This document shows, one piece after another, positions 56,000-63,895 of a DNA stretch of 64,000 nucleotides. The position numbers were made by a program, and so were the translations under genes. Source of the DNA: Pseudomonas sp. CCI4.2 (GTDB taxonomy: Bacteria; Pseudomonadota; Gammaproteobacteria; Pseudomonadales; Pseudomonadaceae); NCBI RefSeq assembly GCF_034350045.1, contig NZ_CP133781.1:3706501-3770500 (forward strand), read 5' to 3'. The notes below the pieces were generated by a model. The model had not been told where the DNA came from. It was given only the letters and a program-made list of their open reading frames with translations, and made no database searches. The number at the start of each line of letters is the position of its first letter. Position 1 is the stretch's first letter.

Positions 56000-57100
56000 T
56001 CAATTTTCGTTGAGTTCACGGGGTTCATGAATGGGGCAGCCGTTGCGTTGACTCCGAAAACGCGATGACAATTCATACGACGGTTTGCGCGCCCGCATGA
56101 TGCCGCCCAATGGACGATGAGCCTCCAAACCATGCCATGGGCTGAAGGCCATGCCTTCATCTATGTCCGCTTCACGACGTTTAGACCATGACTGTTGTTT
56201 CGGAACGTCGATTCGAGCGACGGCTATAAACGGACTGACGTCTTCTGGCCATTGGACTGACGCGTCTTCAATCGGCATCTTCTCTAAATTCGTGGCCAAC
56301 TGAATCCGTACTTCCCAGGTTCCTCCGTTGCTCGAAAAGAAATCCTGAACCGCTTCGCGCAGGCCATCGGGCTTGTCTGCGACGTCGACTTCTTTGTCGG
56401 TCAATGCAGTCAGCTCGGGCGATACCGGAACGATGCTTAATTTTGCGTAATACGCACCGTACAAAAACGGCACCACGCTGTAATACGTTTCGCCCAAGAG
56501 ATTGGTAATGGGGTGACCGCCCAAGCTTTTGAGTGTGCCGCTCTCACCACCTACCGCTTCGACGATACTTTCCACGCCCCTGAGCAAGGCGGAAAAGGCC
56601 TTTTTTGACTCCGGTGCCTTGTCGGTGGTTGCGGCCAACATTTTCAAGGTTCTCAGGAATGCCTTGGGGTCAGCGGCGGTGAAGGCCTTGGCGTTTTGCA
56701 GCACAAAGTCCTGAGTAATATCACCCTCGCTGTCGGGCAGACGGCTGCCTTCTACGCCGATCATTTTGATCGCCAGGCCACGGGGCGCCGATACTTTGTC
56801 ATCGAGAATATCGCCGGGATTGGTTGAGAAACGCAAAACCACCGGCAGTTTGACGGGGTTGGCAAATGCGCCTTGGGCCAGTGCTGCAGGCAAGCCGTCG
56901 AGAATCTGAATTTCCCCATACAACAACCCATGGGCTTTGGCATGCACGCCGCGCACGGCGTGGCCGTAGTCGTGATAAGTGGTTTCCAGAATGGAGCGCA
57001 TGGTTTCGGCCAACGCTTGGCTGGTCTGTGATTCGTCTTCCGGTATTTGCTCAAAAGAAGGTTCAAACGGTAACGGCTGAACGTTAAGAAGCGTTGTCAT
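56000..57100 (-). CDS. SrpA-like catalase family protein
   Basis: 366 aa, the short catalase-related family. It begins with HDYGHAVRGVHAKAHGLLYGEIQIL, holding the distal His region. PVVLRFSTNPGDILDDKVSAPRGLAIKMIGVEG is the family's heme-pocket stretch, and QDFVLQNAKAFTAADPKAFL follows. It lacks the tetramer arms of full catalases and has no signal peptide. Such proteins are heme-dependent peroxidases or catalases of stress responses. It is a single gene. Confidence 0.88.
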   Translation of the reverse strand: MTTLLNVQPLPFEPSFEQIPEDESQTSQALAETMRSILETTYHDYGHAVRGVHAKAHGLLYGEIQILDGLPAALAQGAFANPVKLPVVLRFSTNPGDILDDKVSAPRGLAIKMIGVEGSRLPDSEGDITQDFVLQNAKAFTAADPKAFLRTLKMLAATTDKAPESKKAFSALLRGVESIVEAVGGESGTLKSLGGHPITNLLGETYYSVVPFLYGAYYAKLSIVPVSPELTALTDKEVDVADKPDGLREAVQDFFSSNGGTWEVRIQLATNLEKMPIEDASVQWPEDVSPFIAVARIDVPKQQSWSKRREADIDEGMAFSPWHGLEAHRPLGGIMRARKPSYELSSRFRSQRNGCPIHEPRELNEN

Positions 57101-57312
57101 CAGGTTTCTCCGGTCAGATTAGGGCAGAGGCGTAATTCGGTCCGCAGCCTGCGCTCTTGGATTCTTGGCTATTGGCTCGGGGACTTAATCAACCTGACCG
57201 GCGTTGTCCACGGCGGTTCAACACTGCGGACCGGCTGCCCAAATGCAGGCCAGCGCTTGAGCGCGAGCTTGAAATCGGGGATGTAGTGTTATTTCAGGCG
57301 GGGTATCAAAAC

Positions 57313-57359
57313 CAAAAAAAAACGTCGCCGGTAAGCGCTTGGGGCGCTTACCGGCGACG
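57313..57359 (-). terminator. Strong terminator after the 109-aa protein gene
   Basis: A 16-bp perfect stem CGTCGCCGGTAAGCGC / TTGGG / GCGCTTACCGGCGACG (57323-57359). On the minus strand it is followed by nine T, then GGTTTT. Confidence 0.95.
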
Positions 57360-57370
57360 CGGTTAAAGCA

Positions 57371-57700
57371 TTAGCAGTAGCTGTCTACAACACGAACTTC
57401 TGCGGTTTTACCGAGGGACTGCCATTCACGTGTCAGGGTTTGCAGTACCTGACCCATGAAGTTCTCGTCAGCGGCGGCTTTCTTACCAACATAACCCTGG
57501 CCCCTGCGGTACATCTTCAGCCTGGCCCGCATGCTCGGGTTGCATTGCTCGAATTCGCCTTCCCCTGCGTTGCTCGACAGCCGGTCGATGTGAACGTCTC
57601 CGGCTTCGCCCACCCAGAGGATGTGGCTGTCGAGACTGTCCTTTTGTGAAGCGAACAGTCGGGCAAGTTGGTCAACAGTAGGCTGATTGTTCAAGTTCAT
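57371..57700 (-). CDS. Conserved hypothetical protein, 109 aa
   Basis: ATG 57700 follows GGGGAAT; the longer frame to 57856 is leader. The protein (MNLNNQPTVDQLARLFASQKDSLDSHILWVGEAGDVHIDRL..) is soluble, with a basic middle (SMRARLKMYRRGQGYVGKKAAADENFM) and ends VRVVDSYC. I recognise no domain. The strong terminator downstream and the clean ribosome binding site support a real, expressed gene. Confidence 0.72.
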   Translation of the reverse strand: MNLNNQPTVDQLARLFASQKDSLDSHILWVGEAGDVHIDRLSSNAGEGEFEQCNPSMRARLKMYRRGQGYVGKKAAADENFMGQVLQTLTREWQSLGKTAEVRVVDSYC

Positions 57701-58154
57701 CGGTATTCCCCTAGACCATTCGTTGATCTGTTTAGTGGTTAGTTCAATGGACCCAATGGTCGATCGAATGCACATCAGGCAGGGGTTTGATGAGGGTAGG
57801 AGGACAAGCGAACGGATCAAAAATACGAAGGGCGACGTTAATGCGGTCAACCACAAGCATCATGAGAACGTTTCGCCAGCTTTCTCGTCCTTGCGGAACG
57901 ATCCTGCCAGTCAACTTCATCAATCTGCCTTGTGGGCAGTACACATCCGCTAACGACTCGACGGCTCGTCGAGTGTGTTTGGAATACCTTTGCCGGCGCT
58001 CCCGATCGGGGAGACAGGGCCATCATGCCGGGACGAATAGGGGGCGTCAACCGTTATGTAGTGTTTTTTTAAAGGCACTACATAATTTTACAATCAGTCG
58101 GTGAGCGGCCAGGAGGCCGAGCTAGACGCCCCCTCGCCGAACGGGGTTGGTGGG
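57701..58154. other. Intergenic region with inverted repeats
   Basis: 454 nt without a credible protein gene. Besides the nested element at 58039-58134 it holds ACTCGACG-gct-CGTCGAGT (57956-57974), an 8-bp perfect inverted repeat that could be an operator for the 109-aa protein gene, and CTCCC-GATCG-GGGAG near 57997-58013. Confidence 0.5.
58039..58134. other. Nested inverted repeats forming a possible three-way junction
   Basis: Outer arms AGGGGGCGTC (58039-58048) and GACGCCCCCT (58125-58134), 10 bp. Inside are hairpin TTATGTAGTG (58054-58063) / 12-nt loop / CACTACATAA (58076-58085), followed by TTTT on the plus strand, and hairpin CGGCC-AGGA-GGCCG (58106-58119). It lies just downstream of the MDR gene. 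It could be a structured RNA, a terminator complex or a repeat element; I do not recognise it. Confidence 0.5.
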
Positions 58155-59198
58155 CTATGAGTTTTCGCGCGGCGCGGGTTGGTAACCTGAATTGAAAAAT
58201 TCCAACAGTGGTTTGCCTTCCCGGGCGCTGCTTCCGGCGTCAATCAATGCCTGGCGGATGTCGTTGATCGAGTGACGTTTCGCCGCTGGCAGTTCAAGAC
58301 GACCGGTGGCCATTCGATTGAGCACGTCTTCAAGCAGTGAGCGGGTGTCTTCGAGGGGCGCGACCGCCAACCAATGGAACAGATACCAGCCTTCAACCGT
58401 GATGCTCTTGTAGATGAGTTGCGGCGTGAAGAGCGGTAATTGAAAGGCGCTGGGCTCAGTCTGCCGGTGCGATGACAGTGCACCGTAGACCAGCATATGA
58501 CCGCCTGCCGCCATGTTGCGGGCGATGGTTGCACCGACCGATCCGGCCACGGAGTCGATCGCGAATGAAGCGCCTTTGCCGTCGGTAGCCGCTAGCAATT
58601 GCTGTGGCCAATTGTCGTCATCGGTACAAATCACCACGTCGCCGCCCAGCGCAATTATTTCGGCCATTTGCTCTTCGCGTCGGACTAGGTTGATGGTACG
58701 AAAACCTTCGCTGCGCGCCAGTTGTAAAATCAGGCGTCCCACGGTGGAGCCCGCAGCGGTTTGCACCAGCCAATCGTTGGCCTTCAGACCGCGTAAATGC
58801 CGAGTCAATGCCAGCGCAGTAAAGGGATTGATCATGGCCTGCGCCGCGTCGTTGTCCGAAATCGTGTCGGGCACAACCACAAGCCGATCCGCCGGTACGA
58901 CGATGAATACTTGCCACGTGCCAGGCACGTTGAGCGGTATCACCCGAGTACCGATTGCTGGGCTAACAACACCGGCGCCGAGGGCGTCAACAGTGCCCAT
59001 GCATTCCAGCCCTGGACTCGCAGGAAGCACGGGTTGGCGTCCGAACTTACCTCGCAACACATGCAAATCGCCGGGATGAACCGGCGCCAAATGCACGCGT
59101 ACCCGAACCTCGCCGGGCCCCGGAAGCGCAAGCGGAACCTCTTCAAGCGCAAGGACTTCGGACGGTTCACCGGTGGCGCGGAAAACAAAGCTCTTCAT
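58155..59198 (-). CDS. MDR-family oxidoreductase, 2-enoyl thioester reductase-like
   Basis: 347 aa. Medium-chain dehydrogenase fold without zinc ligands: VHPGDLHVLRGKFGRQPVLPASPGLECMGTV in the catalytic half and WLVQTAAGSTVGRLILQLARSEGFRTINLVRR in the nucleotide half. This pattern fits the trans-2-enoyl thioester reductase (MECR/ETR) group, which reduces enoyl-CoA or enoyl-ACP with NADPH. It lies 83 nt after the alpha/beta hydrolase gene in the same direction, but a strong terminator lies between them. Confidence 0.88.
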   Translation of the reverse strand: MKSFVFRATGEPSEVLALEEVPLALPGPGEVRVRVHLAPVHPGDLHVLRGKFGRQPVLPASPGLECMGTVDALGAGVVSPAIGTRVIPLNVPGTWQVFIVVPADRLVVVPDTISDNDAAQAMINPFTALALTRHLRGLKANDWLVQTAAGSTVGRLILQLARSEGFRTINLVRREEQMAEIIALGGDVVICTDDDNWPQQLLAATDGKGASFAIDSVAGSVGATIARNMAAGGHMLVYGALSSHRQTEPSAFQLPLFTPQLIYKSITVEGWYLFHWLAVAPLEDTRSLLEDVLNRMATGRLELPAAKRHSINDIRQALIDAGSSAREGKPLLEFFNSGYQPAPRENS

Positions 59199-59211
59199 TG
59201 GATTTCCTTGA

Positions 59212-59252
59212 TCAAAAACAAAAACCTGCTGTCATTGATTAATGGCAGCAGG
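59212..59252 (-). terminator. Terminator between the hydrolase and the MDR gene
   Basis: CCTGCTGTCATT / GATT / AATGGCAGCAGG (59225-59252, 12 bp with one T-G pair). On the minus strand it is followed by TTTTTGTTTTTG. It should reduce read-through from the hydrolase gene into the MDR gene. Confidence 0.85.
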
Positions 59253-59281
59253 GCGGTTGCGGAACGGGTGTCCTGCTGCCG

Positions 59282-60247
59282 TTAGTTGGACTGGTTCAGG
59301 AACGTGGTGACGTTTGCCAAAAACAGTTCCGGGTACTGGTACAGCGAACCGTGGTTGGAATCAGGGTAGATGATCAGTTCGGCGTTCGGCAGATTCTGTT
59401 GCAGGGTGAACGAGTTAACCGGGTAGTGAATGATGTCGTTGCTGCCGCTGACGACCAACACCGGTTGTTTGATCGATTTCAGGTAGGGAAGTGCGTCAGG
59501 ACTTGGCTTGCCCCAGGCAGCAAACGCTGCGATCTGAGCCGGTGCGACTTTTTCGTTGATGTTGACATCGCGGTCTACAGTGCGGGCATGCAGGCGTTCA
59601 AGAAAGGCGTGTCCGGCTTTTTGACTGGCAGGGGATGCGGTGAAGAATGCATCCAGCAGCAAGGTTTCCGGCACTTCACGTTTCTTCGCGATCACCGCTT
59701 GAAACTCTGGAGTCAGCGGGGTCATGCCGACTGCTGCGCGGGGCGCGCTGCCTACCAAGACCAAGCGACGAACCAGGTCAGGACGCTCGAAGGTAACCTC
59801 TTGTGCGACCAGACTGCCCATGGAGAAGCCGAGCAAATCTGCCTTGCTGATGTTTAATGCTTTCAGCAGATCAATGGCGTATTTGGCCATGCCTTCGATG
59901 TTGGTAGGCACTTCGCCGCCCGAGCCAGCAACGCCAGCGTTGTCGAACAGAATCACCACACGGTGGTGTGCAAATCCGTCGATGACTTTAGGGTCCCAGC
60001 TGTCGAGGTTGCCAACGAAGTGCTGGAAGAACACCAAGGGAATCCCTTCATGTTTACCGAACCGACGATAAGCCAAACGATCGCCATCGACTTCGATGAA
60101 CCGGGTTTTAGCGGTGGTAAAGGTGACGGCGCTGATGGACGTTGGCGCTTTAACCGCGGCAGTGGCAGGCAGGGCTGTAAACGCTGTGGCAAAAGCGGCG
60201 ACGAGCAATGCCTGCCGAAACGCTGATTGCAGGGGGGAACGACTCAT
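59282..60247 (-). CDS. Exported alpha/beta hydrolase
   Basis: 321 aa. The signal peptide (FRQALLVAAFATAFTALPATA) is followed by an alpha/beta-hydrolase: oxyanion region IPLVFFQHFVGNLDSWDP, nucleophile elbow LLGFSMGSLVAQ, acid-region VLVVSGSNDIIHYP and catalytic His in YPDSNHGSLYQYP. Probably periplasmic. The substrate is unknown. Its promoter carries two CTAYC-N4-GATAG sites shared with the glutathione S-transferase gene. Confidence 0.9.
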   Translation of the reverse strand: MSRSPLQSAFRQALLVAAFATAFTALPATAAVKAPTSISAVTFTTAKTRFIEVDGDRLAYRRFGKHEGIPLVFFQHFVGNLDSWDPKVIDGFAHHRVVILFDNAGVAGSGGEVPTNIEGMAKYAIDLLKALNISKADLLGFSMGSLVAQEVTFERPDLVRRLVLVGSAPRAAVGMTPLTPEFQAVIAKKREVPETLLLDAFFTASPASQKAGHAFLERLHARTVDRDVNINEKVAPAQIAAFAAWGKPSPDALPYLKSIKQPVLVVSGSNDIIHYPVNSFTLQQNLPNAELIIYPDSNHGSLYQYPELFLANVTTFLNQSN

Positions 60248-60328
60248 GGTGATGCTCCAAGTTCAAAGGCTACAAAAGTGGGATTGAGATCCAGTGCTCG
60301 GGCGGTTTAACTGACCTGCGATGCTCTG

Positions 60329-60395
60329 CCTACCTACCGATAGGCGCAGATTAGGTTCCGGTAGTGGATGCTGTCAACGACTATCTACTGATAGG
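60329..60395 (-). promoter_or_regulatory. Hydrolase promoter flanked by two CTAYC-N4-GATAG operators
   Basis: Minus-strand promoter TTGACA (60372-60377), 18-nt spacer, TAATCT (60348-60353). Operators: CTACCTACCGATAG (60330-60343), just downstream of the -10, and CTATCTACTGATAG (60381-60394), just upstream of the -35. The same layout occurs before the glutathione S-transferase gene. Confidence 0.8.
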
Positions 60396-60477
60396 GAGAA
60401 TTATTGTGTGCACGGTTTACGATCGCCGGGCTTTCGGCCAGCGAATTGAGGGCTTGTAGGCGCTGTCGAAAGAAATT

Positions 60478-60599
60478 GTAGGAGCGCGCTTGCCCGCGAT
60501 GTAACGCGAAGCGGTCCAATGGACTCACTCGGTTCAACTGAAAAGAACTGAGTCGTTGATTTACGACTGCTTCGCAGCCGATCGCGGGCGGTCTCCTAC
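60478..60599. repeat. BIME: inverted REP pair
   Basis: GTAGGAGCGCGCTTGCCCGC at the left and GCGGGCGGTCTCCTAC at the right, in inverted orientation about 80 nt apart. Confidence 0.85.
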
Positions 60600-60761
60600 C
60601 TGCCCGTGCTTACGGATCGCTGAAATCGGTCAGTTCTCCGAATGGGGACTGTCTTCAACGTCGAAGAGCCGCTACTTTGAAGTGGGTGCCGTAGGCACCT
60701 TTCATCGCACGTCATGAACTGCCCGCACGACTACTCCTTTCAAAACAAGAGAATCGACTTC

Positions 60762-62489
60762 ATGAAATTTGAGCCCTTTGCCAAATCCCTTATCGCGACG
60801 GCACTCGCTGTTTGTTACACCTGCGCGCAAGCAGCCTCGCAAGCCCCGGTTGCCGCTGAAAATGGCATGGTGGTCACGGCCCAGCACTTGGCGACCCATG
60901 TAGGGGTTGATGTGCTGAAGGACGGTGGCAACGCAATTGATGCCGCAGTGGCGGTTGGTTATGCGCTGGCGGTGGTTTATCCCGCAGCAGGTAACCTTGG
61001 TGGCGGCGGGTTCATGACCGTACAGCTGGCCGATGGCCGCAAGACATTTTTGGATTTCCGTGAAAAAGCGCCGTTGGCGGCCACCGCCGACATGTACCTC
61101 GATAAAGACGGCAACGTGATCCCTGATTTGAGCACCAAGGGTTACTTGGCCGTTGGGGTTCCCGGCACGGTGTCCGGCATGGAGTTGGCCCTGAAGAAAT
61201 ACGGCACCATGAAGCGCGAACAGGTTATCGCGCCCGCCATCAAGTACGCCGATGAAGGTTTCATTCTCGAACAGGGTGATGTCGACCTGCTGGATACGGC
61301 GACCGCCGAATTCAAAAAAGACATGCATGACTCGGGCGCCATCTTCCTGGACAAAGGAGAACCGCTGAAGGTAGGTCAAAAGCTGGTGCAAAAAGACCTG
61401 GCCAGGACGCTGCGGGAAATCTCCAGCAAAGGCACCGATGGCTTCTATAAAGGCTGGGTGGCGAACTCCATTGTGTCTTCAAGCTACGCCGGTAGAGGCC
61501 TGATTACTCAGGCAGACCTGGATAAATACCAGACCCGTGAACTCGCGCCGATTGAGTGCGATTACCGCGGCTATCACGTGGTCTCGGCGCCGCCTCCAAG
61601 CTCGGGCGGGGTCGTCATCTGCGAGATCATGAACATCCTCGAAGGCTATCCAATGCCGGATCTGGGTTTCCGCTCAGCCCAAGGCATGCAGTATCAGATC
61701 GAAGCCATGCGTCATGCGTATGTCGATCGCAACAGCTATTTGGGTGACCCGGATTTCGTCAAGAACCCGGTGGCTCATTTGCTCGATAAAGACTACGCAG
61801 CGAAAATTCGGGCCGCCATCGACCCGCACAAAGCCGGTGTTTCCCGGGACATCAAGCCTGGCGTTGCGCCGCACGAAGGCAACAACACCACTCACTATTC
61901 CATCGTGGACAAGTGGGGCAACGCCGTCTCGGTGACCTACACGCTGAACGACTGGTTTGGGGCCGGGGTGATGGCCAGCCGGACCGGGGTCATGCTGAAC
62001 GACGAAATGGACGATTTCACTTCCAAGATCGGTGTTCCCAACATGTACGGTCTGGTGCAGGGAGAAGCCAACGCCATTGCCCCAGGGAAAACCCCGCTGT
62101 CTTCGATGAGCCCAACCATTGTCACCAAAGACGGCAAAACGGTCATGGTGGTCGGTACGCCGGGCGGCAGCCGGATTATCACGGCGACGCTGGAAACAAT
62201 GCTCAACGTGATCGACTACGGGATGAACATTCAGGAAGCCGTCGATGCCCCCCGGTTCCATCAGCAGTGGTTGCCTGAAACAACCAACCTGGAGAAATTC
62301 GCGATCAGCCCGGACACCCAGAAGATCCTCGAAAGTTGGGGGCAGAAATTTGCCGGCGCACAGCCCTCTAACCACTTGGCTGCAATTTTAGTCGGAGCGC
62401 CTTCCCTTGGCGGCAAACCGGTGGGTGACAATCGCTTCTATGGCGCAAATGACCCGCGTCGTAATACCGGGCTTTCTCTCGGTTATTGA
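60762..62489 (+). CDS. ggt: Gamma-glutamyltransferase
   Basis: 575 aa from ATG 60762. A Sec signal peptide (MKFEPFAKSLIATALAVCYTCAQAASQA) directs it to the periplasm. The precursor cleaves itself before Thr376 in NNTTHYSIVDKWGNAVSVTYTLND, which becomes the nucleophile. The large subunit has GGNAIDAAVAVGYALAVVYPAAGNLGGGGFM and the small subunit ends near GDNRFYGANDPRRN. It hydrolyses glutathione and gamma-glutamyl compounds or transfers the glutamyl group. Next to a glutathione S-transferase, this suggests local handling of glutathione or its conjugates. Confidence 0.96.
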   Translation: MKFEPFAKSLIATALAVCYTCAQAASQAPVAAENGMVVTAQHLATHVGVDVLKDGGNAIDAAVAVGYALAVVYPAAGNLGGGGFMTVQLADGRKTFLDFREKAPLAATADMYLDKDGNVIPDLSTKGYLAVGVPGTVSGMELALKKYGTMKREQVIAPAIKYADEGFILEQGDVDLLDTATAEFKKDMHDSGAIFLDKGEPLKVGQKLVQKDLARTLREISSKGTDGFYKGWVANSIVSSSYAGRGLITQADLDKYQTRELAPIECDYRGYHVVSAPPPSSGGVVICEIMNILEGYPMPDLGFRSAQGMQYQIEAMRHAYVDRNSYLGDPDFVKNPVAHLLDKDYAAKIRAAIDPHKAGVSRDIKPGVAPHEGNNTTHYSIVDKWGNAVSVTYTLNDWFGAGVMASRTGVMLNDEMDDFTSKIGVPNMYGLVQGEANAIAPGKTPLSSMSPTIVTKDGKTVMVVGTPGGSRIITATLETMLNVIDYGMNIQEAVDAPRFHQQWLPETTNLEKFAISPDTQKILESWGQKFAGAQPSNHLAAILVGAPSLGGKPVGDNRFYGANDPRRNTGLSLGY

Positions 62490-62496
62490 GTCCGTG

Positions 62497-62523
62497 AGCG
62501 AAGCCCTGGTGCAGGGCTTCGCT
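62497..62523 (+). terminator. Hairpin after ggt
   Basis: AGCGAAGCCCTG / GTG / CAGGGCTTCGCT, 12-bp perfect stem starting 7 nt after the stop. It has no T-run directly after it. Confidence 0.65.
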
Positions 62524-62582
62524 ATTGGCGCCTTTTACGGGGTGAAGGTTAAAACCGTCCCGGATGACCACTGATAGAAAAA

Positions 62583-62650
62583 CCTACCTAGTGATAGATA
62601 ATCGTTGACAGGGGTATGTGACGCTCTCTAGTATCTATCACTCGATAGGT
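62583..62650 (+). promoter_or_regulatory. Glutathione S-transferase promoter flanked by two CTAYC-N4-GATAG operators
   Basis: TTGACA (62605-62610), 18-nt spacer, TAGTAT (62629-62634). Operators: CTACCTAGTGATAG (62584-62597) upstream of the -35 and CTATCACTCGATAG (62635-62648) directly after the -10. Layout and spacing match the hydrolase promoter at 60329-60395. Confidence 0.8.
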
Positions 62651-62670
62651 AGACAACAACTGGTGCTCAC

Positions 62671-63315
62671 ATGAAGATTTATGATATCCCTGGCTTCCCT
62701 AGTCCTTTGCGTATCCGTGTTGTCTTGGCCGAAAAAGGTCTGGCTTCGCAGGTCGAATTCATCAACATCGATCTGCCGGGCGCTGAACATAAGCAGCCGG
62801 CTTTCTTGGCGATGAATCCGGCCGGTACTGTCCCAGTACTTGAACTTGACGACGGTTTCTACCTGTCGGAATGCACCGCCATCACTGAATACCTCGACAA
62901 CCTGGATGGCAAGCCAACGCTCACCGGCACCACGCCGAAAGAGAAGGGTATCATTCACATGATGCAGAAGCGCGCGGATGACCAACTCATCGACGCCATC
63001 GGCATCTACTTCCATCACGCCACCGACGGCCTTGGCGCTGGTTTAAAACCGTACAAAAGTCCTGAGTGGACTGATCGCACTGTCTGGGGCGAAATGCACC
63101 GTGACAAGGCCATCAAAGGCATGAAGTACTTTGATTCGGTGCTGAAAACCCAGCCCTACGTGGCTGGCGAACAGTTCTCCATGGCGGACATCACTGTCTG
63201 GGCGGGCTTGATCTTCGCCGGTTACGCGCAGATCAAAGTGCCGGAAGAATGCACGGCCCTGATCGCCTGGAATGCCAAAGTCGGCGAACGTCCAAGCGTG
63301 AAAACCCCTGCCTGA
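62671..63315 (+). CDS. Glutathione S-transferase
   Basis: 214 aa. The N-terminal thioredoxin-like domain (MKIYDIPGFPSPLRIRVVLAEKGL, NPAGTVPVLELDDGFYLSECTAITEYLD with the glutathione-binding SEC/TA region) is followed by a helical C-terminal domain (QPYVAGEQFSMADITVWAGLIFAGY; MADIT is the conserved N-capping box). It conjugates glutathione to electrophiles in the cytoplasm. It is monocistronic, under operators shared with the exported hydrolase. Confidence 0.93.
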   Translation: MKIYDIPGFPSPLRIRVVLAEKGLASQVEFINIDLPGAEHKQPAFLAMNPAGTVPVLELDDGFYLSECTAITEYLDNLDGKPTLTGTTPKEKGIIHMMQKRADDQLIDAIGIYFHHATDGLGAGLKPYKSPEWTDRTVWGEMHRDKAIKGMKYFDSVLKTQPYVAGEQFSMADITVWAGLIFAGYAQIKVPEECTALIAWNAKVGERPSVKTPA

Positions 63316-63334
63316 AACTGACTGAATTTCTCAG

Positions 63335-63363
63335 CGCCCCGGCCGATCACATCGGCCGGGGCG
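63335..63363 (+). terminator. Hairpin after the glutathione S-transferase gene
   Basis: CGCCCCGGCCGAT / CAC / ATCGGCCGGGGCG, a 13-bp perfect stem, 20 nt after the stop. Very stable but without a T-run. Confidence 0.7.
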
Positions 63364-63412
63364 TCTGCGTTGGGTCCTCGGTAAATTCCAGCGACGTGTA
63401 GAACCAGTTGCG

Positions 63413-63844
63413 GTGTTATGTGGCTTTGGCGCGGCGACTCCGCCGTTGCTCAGGTCATGGCGGCCAGCAGTAACGGCAGTGCTGGGGATGGCGAGCATTT
63501 CGCTAGGGTTGTTGATTCTTCTGCTGTCGTTGGCGACGCACTCGGTTGAGCTGTTTTTCATTGGCGCAGCGATAGCCGGCATAGGATCGGGCGCCGCATT
63601 CTCAGCGCTGGTGCAAACCCTCGCGCCATTGGCGGATGAGCACGAGCGCGCCGAGCTGTTCGCGGCGATCTTCGTGGCCTCGTATTTGTCGTTGAGCCTT
63701 GCGCCGGTTGTGGCGGGGTTTTTGATTGCGCCGTTTGGCCTTCTGCAAACCGCGCAGGGGTATCTTGCCGTGCTGTTGGTAGTTTCGGTGCTGGCGACCT
63801 GGACCCATTGGCGGGCATTGCGACGGCCTGCTGCGGTGATTTAA
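63413..63844 (+). pseudogene. C-terminal remnant of an MFS transporter
   Basis: About 143 codons with four or five hydrophobic helices (AVTAVLGMASISLGLLILLLSLA, LFFIGAAIAGIGSGAAFSALVQTLAPLADEHERAELFAAIFVASYLSLSLAPVVAGFLIAPFGLLQTA). This corresponds to the last third of an MFS carrier. The N-terminal two thirds are missing, there is no ribosome binding site before GTG 63413, and the frame is open further upstream without a start. Most likely a deletion remnant. Confidence 0.7.
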
Positions 63845-63849
63845 GCAAA

Positions 63850-63884
63850 AAAAATCACGCGGGGTTGAACCCGCGTGATTTTTG
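63850..63884. terminator. Bidirectional terminator
   Basis: AAATCACGCGGG / GTTGAA / CCCGCGTGATTTTTG with an A-run before it. It serves the MFS remnant (plus) and the gene at the window end (minus). Confidence 0.9.
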
Positions 63885-63895
63885 TTTCGCGAAGA

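Larger units (their letters stand above)
60248..60761. other. Divergent intergenic region hydrolase / ggt
   Basis: 514 nt without a gene. It holds the hydrolase promoter with two operators (60329-60395), a BIME (60478-60599) and, by position, the ggt promoter, for which I saw no clear boxes. Confidence 0.6.
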
